Of a stretch of DNA of 64,000 bases, positions 22,434 through 33,260 are shown in pieces. The notes beneath the pieces were generated by a model. That model was given only the letters and a program-made list of their open reading frames with translations, did no database searches and was not told the DNA's origin. A program made the position numbers and the translations under genes. Where the stretch lies: NCBI GenBank assembly GCA_036346225.1, contig JARFIW010000500.1, positions 4,216,001 through 4,280,000 of the forward strand. The letters run 5' to 3'. How positions within the stretch are numbered: the stretch's first letter is position 1; the number at the start of each line of letters is the position of its first letter. Source of the DNA: Platerodrilus igneus (taxonomy: Eukaryota > Arthropoda > Insecta > Coleoptera > Lycidae).

Positions 22434-22640
22434 AGGGTGATTCACAACTATATAAAAATATTTTAACTGATGCTTAAGAATGGGCCATAGATTGGTATGT
22501 TCGCAAAGAAAAAATATTTTTTAAAAACTAAAATTGAACCGAATGTTTTCAGGGTAGTATAAAAATATTGAGGCGACTAACCACGTACTCCGATTTAAAT
22601 TCTTTGGTAAGTGATGTTTATGTTTTATAGTATGGTTGAT
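22434..22640 (+). mobile_element. Truncated end of the long-TIR element
   Basis: The stretch starts ACAGGGTGATTCACAACTAT and matches 26233-26460 at about 95 percent by eye. It breaks near 22640, where the RNase H LINE begins. It is a second, partial copy of the same family in the same orientation. Confidence 0.8.
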
Positions 22641-23296
22641 TTCATTGATTGATTTCATTGGAAGGGTGGCAAAGCCACGCGCACTTAAACCTCAACATGA
22701 GCCCACCGTGCTGCCTTCTTATACCTGGTCCTCAATCACTCAGTCATCCGAGCTTACATACGAACCTGAGGATATCGGTCCAGGGCATGTTACCGATTCT
22801 GGGGGTGTCTGGGCAGAAGTCACCTAACATGGATCTTCGGAGGTTGGGTTTTCTGATAAACCCAATCTGTGCATGTGCTTTTTTTACCTTGCAGTGCCCA
22901 ATCAAAACACCTACTAAAAGTCGTAGTTTTTGCCTCGGCAAACCTATGCAAAGTTTCCCATTTTTTTTGAAGGAGACTTAATGAACATTTTTACCTGTCG
23001 GCAATAAGTTTTCTTTGCCCACCTCTCGCAATGGCGATCGTAGGTTCTATGTCTTATCATAGTAAATAGCACAGATGACGAAGGAGAGACCGATGTCTCA
23101 GGTCCGACAAAACTCTGAGTCGCTCCTTGTCTCGCCAAAGCGTTAGCCTGTTCATTACCGTATTTACCTAAATGACCTATGATTCAGGCCAGCTCGAGGA
23201 TATTAGAGTAAGAAGCCCGTTCAAGAGTGAGGTGGCACTGAAGTACCACCTCTGAAAGGATCTTCAGCCTATTTAGGGCCATTTAAGCTGCCCTGC
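22640..23296 (-). pseudogene. LINE RNase H domain and C-terminal region (downstream half)
   Basis: On the minus strand the sequence resumes at ISTDSRAA (second catalytic Asp of RNase H, family TDSxAA). It continues through LNRLKILSEVV, then GHLGKYGNEQANALARQGA (the histidine/asparagine block of LINE RNase H), and ends in TGHCKVKKAHAQIGF, similar to the 'LTGHC.L..HL...G' region of LINE ORF2 C termini. Stops and frameshifts interrupt it. It is the direct continuation of 25809-26227, separated by the R1-like insertion. Confidence 0.8.
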
Positions 23297-23309
23297 TATC
23301 TGTAGATAT
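23297..23309. repeat. Target-site duplication (left) of the R1-like LINE
   Basis: TATCTGTAGATAT, 13 bases, identical to 25796-25808. It marks the 3' boundary of the inserted LINE. Reading across one copy of it rejoins the RNase H frame of the host LINE. Confidence 0.85.
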
Positions 23310-23458
23310 TTCTTTATTCATTTATTTATTTGTTTCAACGTTTCAGTAGTCTGCTACCTGAAATTTAAGCAGACCTGGCTTCCCCACAGAAAGTAACCGT
23401 CATGTGTTATGTGTGTATGTGTTTGTGTGAGGGGATGGTTGTGTGTATGTGTGTGATG

Positions 23459-23615
23459 TTGGTCCGTGTTACGTTCCCCCTCTAGGACCAGGAGCATCGG
23501 CAGTCGGATATCCCAGTCGTCAAGGAAGAACGCACAGCGGACATTGCCTTGTCAGTCCGGACCATCGGCAACCGGAAATCCAGATGTTGAAAAGGTAATG
23601 TAAGTGTGTGTTGTA

Positions 23616-23656
<41 letters not shown>

Positions 23657-23850
23657 AAAGAGAGAGAAGGTTGTGTGTATGTGTGTTGTGTGTGATGTTG
23701 GTATCCGTGTTACGTTCCCTTTAAGACCAGGACCATCGGAAGCCGGATATCCCAATCGTCAAAGAGAAACGCTCGACGGATATTGCCTTATCAGTCCGGA
23801 CCATCGGCAGCCGGAAATCCAGATGTTGAAAAGGTAATGTAAGTGTGTCA
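23459..23850. repeat. Two 240-bp tandem units in the LINE 3' region
   Basis: Both units contain TTACGTTCCC..., CGGATATCCCA[GA]TCGTCAA, TCAGTCCGGACCATCGGCA and ATGTTGAAAAGGTAATGTAA. The last of these lies at 23582 and 23822, giving a period of 240. A GT microsatellite with a short GA run separates them. Confidence 0.85.
23623..23653. repeat. (GT)n microsatellite
   Basis: A TG run followed by GAGAAAGAGAGAGAAGG. Confidence 0.95.
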
Positions 23851-23896
23851 AAGGTGTTTTGTGTTTGCACAGTGCATAAGAAGTGTTTTGTGTGTT

Positions 23897-23897
<1 letters not shown>

Positions 23898-23958
<61 letters not shown>

Positions 23959-24072
23959 TGCGTGCTTGCGTGCGTGTGTGTGTGTGTGTGTGTGGGTGGG
24001 TGCGTGCGTGCGTGCGTTCGTGCGTGCGTTCATGCGTTCGTGCGTGCGTGCGTGCGTGTGTGTGTGTGTAAA
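23898..24072. repeat. (GT)n/(GTGC)n compound microsatellite
   Basis: A long GT run changes into GTGC/GTTC variants. All six-frame readings here are Cys/Val or Arg/Ala artefacts. Confidence 0.95.
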
Positions 24073-24473
24073 GTGTGTTTGAAATGTTAATTTGTGTTTA
24101 TGTTTGCCCAGGTTACCAAAAGGTTGGATTGAATTAGTATAATTTTGTACATGTTTGAACTTATACTATTAATTAAAAAACATTAGGTTCTTTCAGAGAA
24201 TTTGTTTGCTGTATTATTTGCCTCAGGTATGTGTAAGTTTGGTTCTTAAAATTTAGCTTTAGTAAAAAAAAAGAAAAAAAATTCCCTATTCTACTACTTA
24301 AAATTAACTTATACTACTACTGTTAGTTATTATTTGTTAGAGACAGGATTGCTAATATGTAGAAGCATGCAAATTCTACATATTAGGGGGTTGGATTGTT
24401 TCAAAGTCGGTTGATGCTTTGATCTTGATGCTTCTGGTCGTCAAGAGCAGAGCTCTTGGAATTACAGGAGATC

Positions 24474-24497
24474 GGTCTCCGGTCTCCGGTCTCCGGG
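24474..24497. repeat. GGTCTCC short tandem repeat
   Basis: Three consecutive GGTCTCC(C)GG-like words within the LINE 3' region. Confidence 0.7.
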
Positions 24498-24621
24498 GCA
24501 GAGCCTCTGTCCGAGGAGAGGTGGTACTTTTATGTCTTTATCCGGGTAGTTTTGTTTGCGTCTTTTATCCGTCAAGATAACGTTGGTGGATGAGTGCAGT
24601 GGTTTTTTGTGTGAGTGCATT

Positions 24622-25482
24622 TTAGTGTGGAAAAAAGTTTTTGTTCCAAATCATCTGGTGTAGGGTCTTGTTTAATAATGTTTGTCCATGTGCGTAGAGG
24701 TACGGTTGTAAGTCAGTACACTCGAATACTATATGTTCCGGTGCTCCTATTACTCCGCACGTGCATATGTTGTTGTCAACTAAGTTCATGCGTTCTCTGT
24801 ATGTTGGATAGGGTCCGGGACTAGTTATGTAATGAATAAATCCCCGACTGGGCACCAGGTATTTGGCTTTTAGGCGGTGTTTTATACTTGGGATCATTGC
24901 GTATACCATTCTACCGGTTGTGCTTTGATCCCATCTTGTCTGCCATTCTACAAGTATGTAGTTCTTTATTTCCGTCTTTACCGTGGGCAGTTGGTTTGTG
25001 TTTAAGATGCGTTGTAGTTGTTGTTTGTTATTGTGTGTAAGATTGTGCATTGTAGCTCGCTGTTTCACTACTAGGTCCAAGGACATAGTTCCCACCAGTA
25101 CATAAAGTGCATCATGTGCGGTAGTCCCATAAACCCCCGTCACTCGCAGTAAAACACTTCGTTGTGTACTGTTAATTTTTTGTCTAGATTTGATTGTGTT
25201 AAGGTGATGTCCCCACGCGCTCGCGGCGTATGATACCATAGCACCAAGTACACTGTTGAGATATAGCCTTACGCAATTAAGTGGTATCTTATAAGTCCTT
25301 TGGGCCAGCGTTGCGATGTTCTGCATTGCAGAAGTTGCACTTGCACAGACGGTGTTTATATGTGCAGAGTAATTCTGTTTTTCGCCTAATGTTAAGCCTA
25401 GATATTTTGTGTTTTGTGTTCTACTTATATTTACACCGTCTAGTTTGATGGTGGGGTCCCTTGCTAGGGTTCCCTTCATCAC
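24622..25482 (-). pseudogene. R1-like LINE ORF2 C-terminal domain
   Basis: The 286-residue minus-strand frame shows TKYLGLTLGEKQNYSAHI at the start (the 'YLG..LD....F..HI' block that follows RT). It continues with YAASAWGH and QRSVLLRVTGVYGTTAHDAL, found after the palm of R1/Jockey-type LINEs, and ends with CTCGVIGAPEHIVFEC, a CCHC-like motif close to the C terminus. It stops after NKNFFPH. It is intact over this length but separated from RT by a frameshift near 25490-25530. Confidence 0.8.
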
Positions 25483-25531
25483 AAGGTAATGTAGTTTTTT
25501 GTGGTGTTATGGTGATTTTGTTGGTTTTGCA

Positions 25532-25795
25532 TCAACTTTCTGTTTGGGTAAGGGCGATGTTAGCTTTACGTTCGATTTTCCTTCTGGAATTGCCCTCAAC
25601 CACCCGCAAGATGTCGTCGGCGTATGCAATCGTCGACAACACTTCGTCAACGGTATCCAGCTTTTCCAGGAGTTCATCCATTACAATATTCCCAAATAAG
25701 GGCCCGCATATAGACCCCTGCGGGCAACCTTTATTTATATGTTTGGTAATGCTCTTCGTGCCTTGTAGGGCTACATACCTGTCCATGCAGTAGTT
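25532..25795 (-). pseudogene. R1-like LINE reverse transcriptase, 3' part
   Basis: The minus-strand frame carries GCPQGSICGPLFGNIVMDEL (the RT B-block typical of R1-type LINEs) followed by IAYADDIL with the catalytic YADD intact. The palm upstream is missing because the copy is truncated at 25795. The open frame extends past 25795 only by chance into the host LINE. The catalytic centre alone survives, so the copy is not autonomous. Confidence 0.85.
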
Positions 25796-25808
25796 TATCT
25801 GTAGATAT
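25796..25808. repeat. Target-site duplication (right) of the R1-like LINE
   Basis: TATCTGTAGATAT, the partner of 23297-23309. It marks the truncated 5' boundary of the inserted LINE. Confidence 0.85.
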
Positions 25809-26227
25809 GCGTGTAGTCTTATTTTGAATACCTCGTTCCAAAATAAAACTGGCACCTTGCGTGATCGCAGTGACTTCAGCTTGGAAAACAGTTGCTTGCG
25901 TTCCCAACGCTGTGCTTTCGTGAAGGTCTAGATCATCTGAAAAGATGCCTGCCCTTGTACCTTCCGTCGTTTTTGATCAACCTGAGAATATATCTGAGAA
26001 TGTATCTGCTGGAATCACGTCTTCAGGGTCCACACAGACCTTGTACCGCTTCCTGAATATTAGTTTGGGTGTAATTGAGTCGACCATGGCATCCAAGAGT
26101 GGCATTATTAGCAACGCCTCCTTTAAGATATCCTGGTGTCTCCCACCGTCTCCCTTATTGTTCCTCAATCCCTTATCTTTTAGTCTTAGTGCCGATTTTA
26201 GAGCCACCTCCTCCACATTCAGGTCTA
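25809..26227 (-). pseudogene. LINE post-RT linker and RNase H N-terminal half
   Basis: The minus-strand reading contains DILKEALLIMPLLDAMVDSI and KLIFRKRYKVCV, then (after a stop) SKTTEGTRAGIFSDDLDLHE and ATVFQAEVTAI. These match the usual TDGSKT...GAG and QAE.AI blocks of a LINE-encoded RNase H. The first catalytic Asp is lost in a mutated 'SG-stop' at the TDG position. The gene is completed by 22640-23296 once the R1-like insertion and one target copy are removed. Confidence 0.8.
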
Positions 26228-26230
26228 GCG

Positions 26231-27922
26231 GAGGGATTCACAACTATAGAGAAATATTTTAACTGATGCTTAAGAATGGGCCATAGATTGGTATGTTCGC
26301 AAAGAAAAAATATTTTTTAAAAACTAAAATTGAATCGTATGTTTTCAGAGTACGTATAAAAATAATGAGGCGATTAACCACGTACTCCGATTTAAATTCT
26401 TTGGTAAGTGATGTTTATGCTGTATGACAGGTCTATCATAAATTTTATAGTATGGTTTGGGGTTTAAAATTTACAAAACCACAAATTAATGTGTTTTATT
26501 ATTAGTGGGTCATTGACACCAACAGACGTTTCAAGTAATATTTATTCGTTGCTCATTACGAAAGTATACTTTTTTGAGTTGTAATACAAACAAGGGTGTT
26601 CTACTTTTGAAAGCAAAATCTTTGATGTTTCCTCGGAAATCAAAACTCACAAAAACAAAAGTAAGATAAAGCTAGAATAGAATAAACATTAAACAAGTTG
26701 AAAATGCAAGGCATTGTCGCAACGAACTTCCAAATGTAGACTTACTTTAAAACAATTTATGTATCGCACATTAATTTTGGACCTATTTGAAATTTTGATA
26801 AAATTAATTCCCGGGGGTCGGGTATCCGTGGTCAGATTTTGTGGGGTACCATATTTCGACTCAGCTATGTTAGGGGAGTCCAAATATGTATCGCACATTA
26901 ATTTTGGACCTATTTGAAATTTTTGATAAAAATTAATTCCGGGGGTCGGGTATCCGTGGTCAGATTTTGTGGGGTACCATATTTCGATTCAGCTATGTTA
27001 GGGAGTCCAAATATGTATCGCACATTAATTTTGGACCTATTTGAAATTTTTGATAAAAATTAATTCCGGGGGTCGGTATCCGTGGTCAGATTTTGTGGGG
27101 GTACCATATTTCGACTCAGCTATGTTAGGGGAGTCCAAATATGTATCGCACATTAATTTTGGACCTATTTGAAATTTTTTTTCCCGACGGAATATCGCGG
27201 GGCACGGCGCCCCGTGGCCCGATTTTAACTGACATCAAAACTTAAGTTCTGGACACCGAGCTGAATCGATTGATGTATCACACATTGATGTCCGACCATT
27301 AGAAAGGCCTCGGACGGACGGACAGACGGACGACAAATCGATTTCATAAACGAACGAAGTTCGTTGAAAACGAATTTTGTTGTGTACCAACAAATTCTTT
27401 CTGTCACTTGATCCTTTTAAATGTATGACTGCGATTATTGGGTACTTTCAACACTGACGCAAAAAGAATTGAAAATGCCAATTATGTGCTACTAACCTTG
27501 TAAAGTAGCATTGTATAACCTCGCTACCTGTAAAATAGAATACGTATTGTTTGTATCGAATCTAAAAAATAGTGTTTGTTAATGAGTAACAAATAAAAAT
27601 TATTTGAAGTGTCCGGTTGATGTCATTGGTATGATTATAATAAAACACACCAATTTGTAGTTTTGTAGTTTTTAAACCTCAAAACATACCATAAAATTTT
27701 ACGATAGACTTGTCATATAGCATAAACATTATACCGGAGCTCACTCACCAAGAAATTTCAATTAGAATGCCTGGTTAGTTGCCTCATTATTTTTATACCT
27801 ACCCTGAAAACAATAGTTTCGATTTTAGTTTTTAAAAATTATTTCTTTTGCGAAAATACCAATCTATGACCTATTCTTGAGGATCAGTTACAATATTTCT
27901 ATGAAGTTGTGAATTACCCCGT
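26231..27922. mobile_element. Long terminal-inverted-repeat element, 1.7 kb
   Basis: The left arm at 26231-26530 and right arm at 27610-27922 are inverted copies, about 300 bp each with roughly 80-85 percent identity by eye. They share GATTCACAACT, TATTTTTTAAAAACTAAAAT and GTGTTTTATTAT. The outer sequence resembles the CAGGGTGATTCAC ends of mariner-type elements. The interior has no transposase. It is occupied by 127-bp tandem repeats and a diverged GC-rich unit. This is a foldback-like, non-autonomous structure. Confidence 0.75.
26761..27310. repeat. 127-bp tandem repeats inside the long-TIR element
   Basis: GTATCGCACATTAATTTTGG recurs at 26761, 26888, 27015 and 27143 (127, 127, 128 bp). 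The units are almost identical and include GGTCGGGTATCCGTGGTCAG. A diverged fifth unit (ATGTATCACACATTGATGTC, about 27272) follows a GC-rich block and leads into a GGACGGACGGACAGACGG tract. Confidence 0.9.
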
Positions 27923-29540
27923 ATTACATAATATTTAATCATTTAAATTTTATTTCTCAAAGCGTTCTAAGAACCTTATTATTGTTTCCATGTGTCATTC
28001 ATTCGCCTGAGTTAAACATCGGGCAAGCAAGAAGTTGCTTTTGATTTTGTTTTTGTAACGTTCGCCAATGAAAACGATTACAAAGAATGTTTTTAAATTT
28101 CTTTAGCATTAAGCAAGGCATTATGATTAAAGTGCATGTCGGATACGCCAAGTCTTTGTACGGCTTATACGTATCCTTTTGAAAATTGTGATTTTGAAAA
28201 CAACGGACATAATTTTGCATTAGCATTTAGTGAAGGGTAATTTGTTTTGCTCGGTAGAAGGTGCTGTACTAAAATTATGGATCAAATAATAATTAGGATG
28301 TGCTTTGTTTGTTTGTTCCAGGCGCATCGTTAGATCGTTTTAAGATCATACTTATGGAACCTAAAGTAGGTAGCACTGTGGTAATTAGTTCTCCTATTAA
28401 GTCATCAAAATCATTTCTCTTGAATATTTGCGCATTTCTCGTTTTGACCCTTAGTGTTTTGTTCGTTAAAGTGTGGTCACGCCTGATCATACCTTAATTT
28501 TATCTTAAGTTCTACTAGAGTGACAACATTTAACCTAATTTCCTGATTGGGTCAATAGCTATTCGTTAATTACTTAACAACGAGTTCCCTTAACTAAGGA
28601 CAGATTTATAAACATACTTCAGGTAACATTCCTTTGGAATTTTTATAATCATATTTAATTTAATTGTTTCTGAATTAGTGAATCTCACTAATACAGTTAT
28701 GTTTATTTTCTATAAAGATGGGATTTTTAGTTTACATGCATTATTGATATAAAATAAGGATTATTTTTGTAATCTTACAGTGTTTATACTCAAGCTTTGT
28801 CAAACTAATTATAGCTTTTGTAGGGTTAGAATTGATGTCATCGTTACTTTGTATTCCAAATTAGTCAACCTTTATGAATCATGTTGGCACATTGGCATAC
28901 AACATTATCGCCTTGAAACAAAGCTAAATTATGTTGACGCAGCAAATAGAAATCTCCTTTCTCTGGTTCAAGTTAATGTTTCAGTAACATAATCTTACAT
29001 ATACTAGATAGAGAAAAATAACATAAGTAATTTCAATTTGCAGTCTTAATTCGTTTCTCCGAATTCTACCAAAGATAATCTTGAATCATTTTAAGGAGGG
29101 AAAGTTTTTTGTTGAGCACTTCGTCAAGGCCATTAAAAGGCACAACATGTAAACATGAGTAGGCACAGTTAACCTTCCAATAATATCGAACTGATTAATT
29201 TGATTAGTCAATAGAGTTTAGAATTATTCACTATTAGGTTGGGGAAATTTACTTTTAGGAAAGAATTTGTTTCCTTCAGTAGTCAACCTCGTGTTGTATG
29301 TTAATTAAAAACATCTAACTTTTAACGAAGTGTTAGACATTCCACTAGGATCTGGTCAAGACGAAAGATAATTGATTTTAGTTGTTTCAAAAAGGTTTTT
29401 ACAGCCAAACGGTATTTATAATAAATCTTCAGAAACTATTACCGACAGTAAGCGTACATTAATGAACATTTTTTTAACTATGTAAATTTTTATTTTATTT
29501 TATTATTAGTTTAATAAGTTAGAAAATAATTGTGATCGCT

Positions 29541-29542
<2 letters not shown>
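27923..29542. other. AT-rich intergenic DNA
   Basis: No gene or repeat family is recognisable. Short opposite-strand frames at 28293-28497 are mutual shadows. Confidence 0.5.

Positions 29543-29582
<40 letters not shown>
29543..29582. repeat. (AT)n microsatellite
   Basis: An uninterrupted AT run of about 40 bases. Confidence 0.95.
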
Positions 29583-29586
<4 letters not shown>

Positions 29587-30879
29587 TTTAAACGTAATTG
29601 TGCAGTATAAGCCCCACAGAGATTTTCTGGGGCCAAAACTATACGTAACGGTCACCCTACCTACCGTTTATTTCGGAATTTTTGAATCTAAAACCATTTC
29701 ATGAGAATGTTTTAGACATTCATACAAAAGTAGTTTTACAAATGAAACATTGTCACATAACATAATAAGGAAAATTCTACTTCTATTTTTGTAAGGAAAA
29801 ATTCTTAATGCTGAAGTAATACTTTTATCAACCTTATAGAACGTATATAAGATTTTGAAATTGATGGTGTTTTAAGTCCACCAGCGTTGAATTCACAGAA
29901 AGTACCTTCAGAAAGAATTCGTACGCCTGTTGATTCGTTATTACACTATTTCAAAAAGCCGTTCATTTTAGAGAAGATAATTTGGAGTTTAGATTAAGGG
30001 TTATAGTTTTTGTGACATTCTAAATCCTTCTGAAATAAAAGCTTTACATTTAAATACGACTACATAAAGGGTGATGATTGTTAGTCAAGCTGAAAAATCG
30101 GTTGAACTGTTTAAAGGCAGTCTGGAAAATAGTACGTAATTCGCAATCTCAAAATGAAGTCTGACTTGTTATTATCGGATTATCCAACTTCAAAGCAGGA
30201 TATTTAAGGGTGCGTAATTCAGACATTTAAAGGGTTACATCTAACCTAACATTTAGGATATTTTAGCACTTGGTATAACTGCAACAAGAAATTTTACAGA
30301 ATATTTAACTCGCTAAATCTTAAACAATTATTTTCGAAATTTTTAAGTAACTTATCAAAAGCATGGAGACAGCAATGTGCGCGGCTATATCAATCTAAAA
30401 TAAGCAAAACAAGTTTAGTTTTGTTTATAAAGTACAAATTGTAATGAAGTAAAATGCATTTTTTAAAATTATAAAATTCAGAAACTTTCAGAAAAATAAA
30501 CAAAATATTTAACTACAAATTATAGTTATAGCTTGTGAAAACAGCCGGAGCAGATTAGAAAATATGTTAATTCACAAATTAATTACACATAAAAAGTTTT
30601 AACTTTTTGTTTTAAATATAAAGTAAAGTTGTAGTAAAATAATCATACATATAATTAAGAGAATCAAACTAGAGGACTAGAATAAATTAACACCGACTCA
30701 AAGATTACTAAAGAAAGGTTACAGGTATTAAAAAATATATACTAGTATATAAACACCATATTCTTTTTCTTTATTAATAGTATTATTAATGGTTTTTAAT
30801 TCCTTTAATAAATCCAATCATACGATGTTTTTGGTGATAACGTTATCTAAGAATCAAAAAAGTAATGTCATTGGTAAGA
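29583..30879. other. AT-rich intergenic DNA
   Basis: Nothing supportable is seen. Confidence 0.5.
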
Positions 30880-31165
30880 GCCTTAGAAATGGTAAAAGAA
30901 GAAAGAAGTATGTGGAAAACAGTAAAAATAAATAGGAGAGATAGGATGATAGGATAGGTTCTTAGGCATGGGGCAATATGTGCGGGATATACTAGAATCA
31001 GAGAAACGTAAATAAACGTAGATGTAGACCTAGATTAAACTACTGAACTCAGATAGTGAAAGATGTAGACTGTAGGAATTTATGGGAAACGTGTACGTTA
31101 GCTCAGAATAGGAAATAATGGAGGTACGCATCCAACCTGCTTCAGGACTCAAAACTTAATGATGA
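30880..31165 (+). pseudogene. LINE ORF2 C-terminal tail fragment
   Basis: The plus-strand reading gives RRDRMIG, VLRHG, RQIVKDVDCRN and WRYASNLLQDSKLNDDD across stops and a frameshift. This is the tail that in many insect LINE ORF2 proteins reads 'RRR.RLIGHILRH ... QI..D.GC..Y..M...A..R..WR.ASNQS'. A second copy of the last 150 bases is at 58800. The fragment ends with the ATGATGATGA repeat commonly found at this 3' end. Confidence 0.7.
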
Positions 31166-31189
31166 TGATGAAGTCATAGAGATTATAAA

Positions 31190-31700
31190 ACATTATTCGT
31201 ATTTCCTATGGATAACGCTGAAATAACGACTATTATTAAAGCCCTTAAAAATACCAAATTCAGGAGTATCGATAAAATTTCCTGCAGAAATATATAAATA
31301 TTGCCACGAATAATGAATAATATTTTACCTACACAAATTACCAAGTCTCTTTTACTATTTCAATTAAAACTTAAAGTAAGGTTGTTTTAGTCTGCCGAAA
31401 AAAGAAATGTATTATATGTAAATAACTATAGACCGATTGCATTGCTACCTGTTATAACAAGAAATTTTAAGCGTACGGTAAAAGTAGCTTACGGTTAAAG
31501 TGGACTACATTTTTTTTGACAATAAATATTATAATAGAGCAGCAATCTGGCTTTAAAAAAATTATACTACCAAACATTCAATAGTGCATTTTGTTCCTGC
31601 TAGATATAATGCTTTAATCAATACTGCAACGAAAACTCTATTTGTAATAACAGTAGTTCATTGTTTTCAAACTGGATTGTACAAGCCTTTTCAGCAACTC
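31190..31700 (+). pseudogene. LINE reverse transcriptase fragment
   Basis: A heavily decayed plus-strand RT. It carries MDNAEITTIIKALKNTKF then SIDKIPAEIYKYC (the linker before RT), NNYRPIALLPVITRNFKR (the RT motif 'NYRPIALL...K..E'), and EQQSGFKK ('Q.GF....'). The catalytic region is not recognisable. It may belong to the same insertion as the preceding tail fragment, but their order (tail before RT on the same strand) shows two separate fragments. Confidence 0.7.
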
Positions 31701-32620
31701 GTAGACAGTGGAATTTACTAAAAGCTTTTCCAACAATTCATTTCAGTTAATCGCTAGCAGTATAAGTATTATTTTCTTAACACTACCATGCTCTCGTCTA
31801 AATTACGTACCAACGAAGACTATAATTAACTATACAAGAACTAATTATTAATTTGTATAATCACTACAATAATTTATATTAACAGAGAGTAATTTTTAGC
31901 GACAATGATTTATATCACATATGTACCATTACTTATTTTATATCACAACTACCAAAGGTTTAAACTAAAACATATTGTAATCAAATTTCATTAAAAACTG
32001 CCATCCAATATCCATAACGGCAATTTGTATGCATACTCAAAAACCTTTAAACTATTCTAAAACATACCAAAAATTATGCAAATGGCATTATCGAATGTAC
32101 TATTGTAATCTAAATAACTTTTAAATGCAAAACCCTTGTACTTGTCAATTAAGTTCATCTGAAAGGTATAATGTCACAGGGGGCCATCATTCACCTTTTG
32201 TCAAAAAACGCTTCATTTACGTTTTAATTTAATCATTCTGGTTACATTACAATCGGTGCTATACTACTCCTCTCTTAAAGTTGTTCTATCCCGGAATACG
32301 TTGTGGTCCGGACGTTGGGAGTCCCTGTGGCAGTAAGGACTGTCGATACCATTTCTGCAGTTTCCATGTTAATAGAAGTAGCAATCAACATTTTTCACAG
32401 CACACCATACCTTTATATTTGCACATACAGGGAAGCAATAATGTTCTGATAATGATGATTATAGTGTTTACTAATACTAAATTCTTCTAACACGACGATT
32501 AATTACTTTATCTAACTACGTAATTTACCAAAATCTGAACCCCGGTTATCTGCAACGGAACAATTGATACTTGGTTTACTACCTTTCGGGATAATAATAG
32601 TTCACTCTTTTGTACAGTAT
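31701..32620. other. AT-rich intergenic DNA
   Basis: No gene is supported. A slightly GC-richer patch lies at 32290-32350. Confidence 0.45.
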
Positions 32621-32626
32621 AAACAT

Positions 32627-33260
32627 ATACCGGGTGTAACAAAATAAGTGTAAAACATTTCAGGGGGTGATTCCTCAGCGTAAAAGAGATAGGGTCATTC
32701 ATATAAAAAAACTTCATTGGGGCATCCCTTGTTAAGCTATAGCCCCTTAAAGGGGGTACGTAAACTAACAAACACTAAAAAAGTTACAAAATTAAAATTA
32801 AGGTGACATTTTTTGCTATCAAAAATACTCTTACTCTGTGATTTATTTGGTTTACCCCATGGTAAGGGGTGAAAAACGCAACCCCTAAAATTTATCTCCA
32901 ATGTAACTTTTTGTCTTATTATTTGTTTGCCATTTAAAAATTTATTTCCAATAGCTTATTTCATTCTAAACAAAAAATGTCCCTTAAATTTTTTGCCCAA
33001 AATTAACCAGTTTGCAGAAAAAAATTATTTTACAACTACAGAGATACATTCATAAGACGAAAATGCGAAACTAATTTATTTAGTAGGCCGCTATTAGTGA
33101 TAGTGACAATTAAATTGTTATCACGCTGTCAGTTTGTAAATTTTTGAAATTGAATTAATAATTGTGTGTCGTTCTGTTCTTAATTTGTTAGTTTAATAAT
33201 TCACTTGTTATTAAAATGGCATACACACACGCTGTTTGTAATGGTCAACATCAATAAACA
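32627..33260 (+). mobile_element. Probable DNA-transposon 5' end
   Basis: TACCGGGTGTAACAAAATAA looks like an outer inverted-repeat end. It is followed by the G-rich/AT-rich leader (CAGGGGGTGATTCCTCAGCG, CCCCTTAAAGGGGGTACG) common in insect DNA transposons. A methionine start (ATGGCATACACACACG at 33215) sits where a transposase could begin. No further coding or right end is visible. Confidence 0.4.

Larger units (their letters stand above)
23310..25795 (-). mobile_element. R1-like LINE, 5' truncated, inserted in another LINE
   Basis: A minus-strand element is bounded by perfect 13-bp target duplications. Its 5' end is truncated inside the RT palm. Its 3' end is an A-rich tail (AAATAAATAAATGAATAAAG on the minus strand) next to the duplication. 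It contains the end of RT, the C-terminal domain with a cysteine motif, and a 1.3-kb 3' region with two tandem units and GT microsatellites. 5' truncation is the normal outcome of target-primed reverse transcription. Confidence 0.85.

Noticed and set aside
23843..24090. Plus-strand Cys/Val-rich ORFs
   Set aside because: Pure GT/GTGC microsatellite read in all frames.
25461..26266. Several plus-strand ORFs of 63-110 codons
   Set aside because: Shadows of the R1-like RT and RNase H coding read on the minus strand.
26761..27170. CRISPR-like array
   Set aside because: Repeats are contiguous 127-bp units without unique spacers, and the DNA is eukaryotic.
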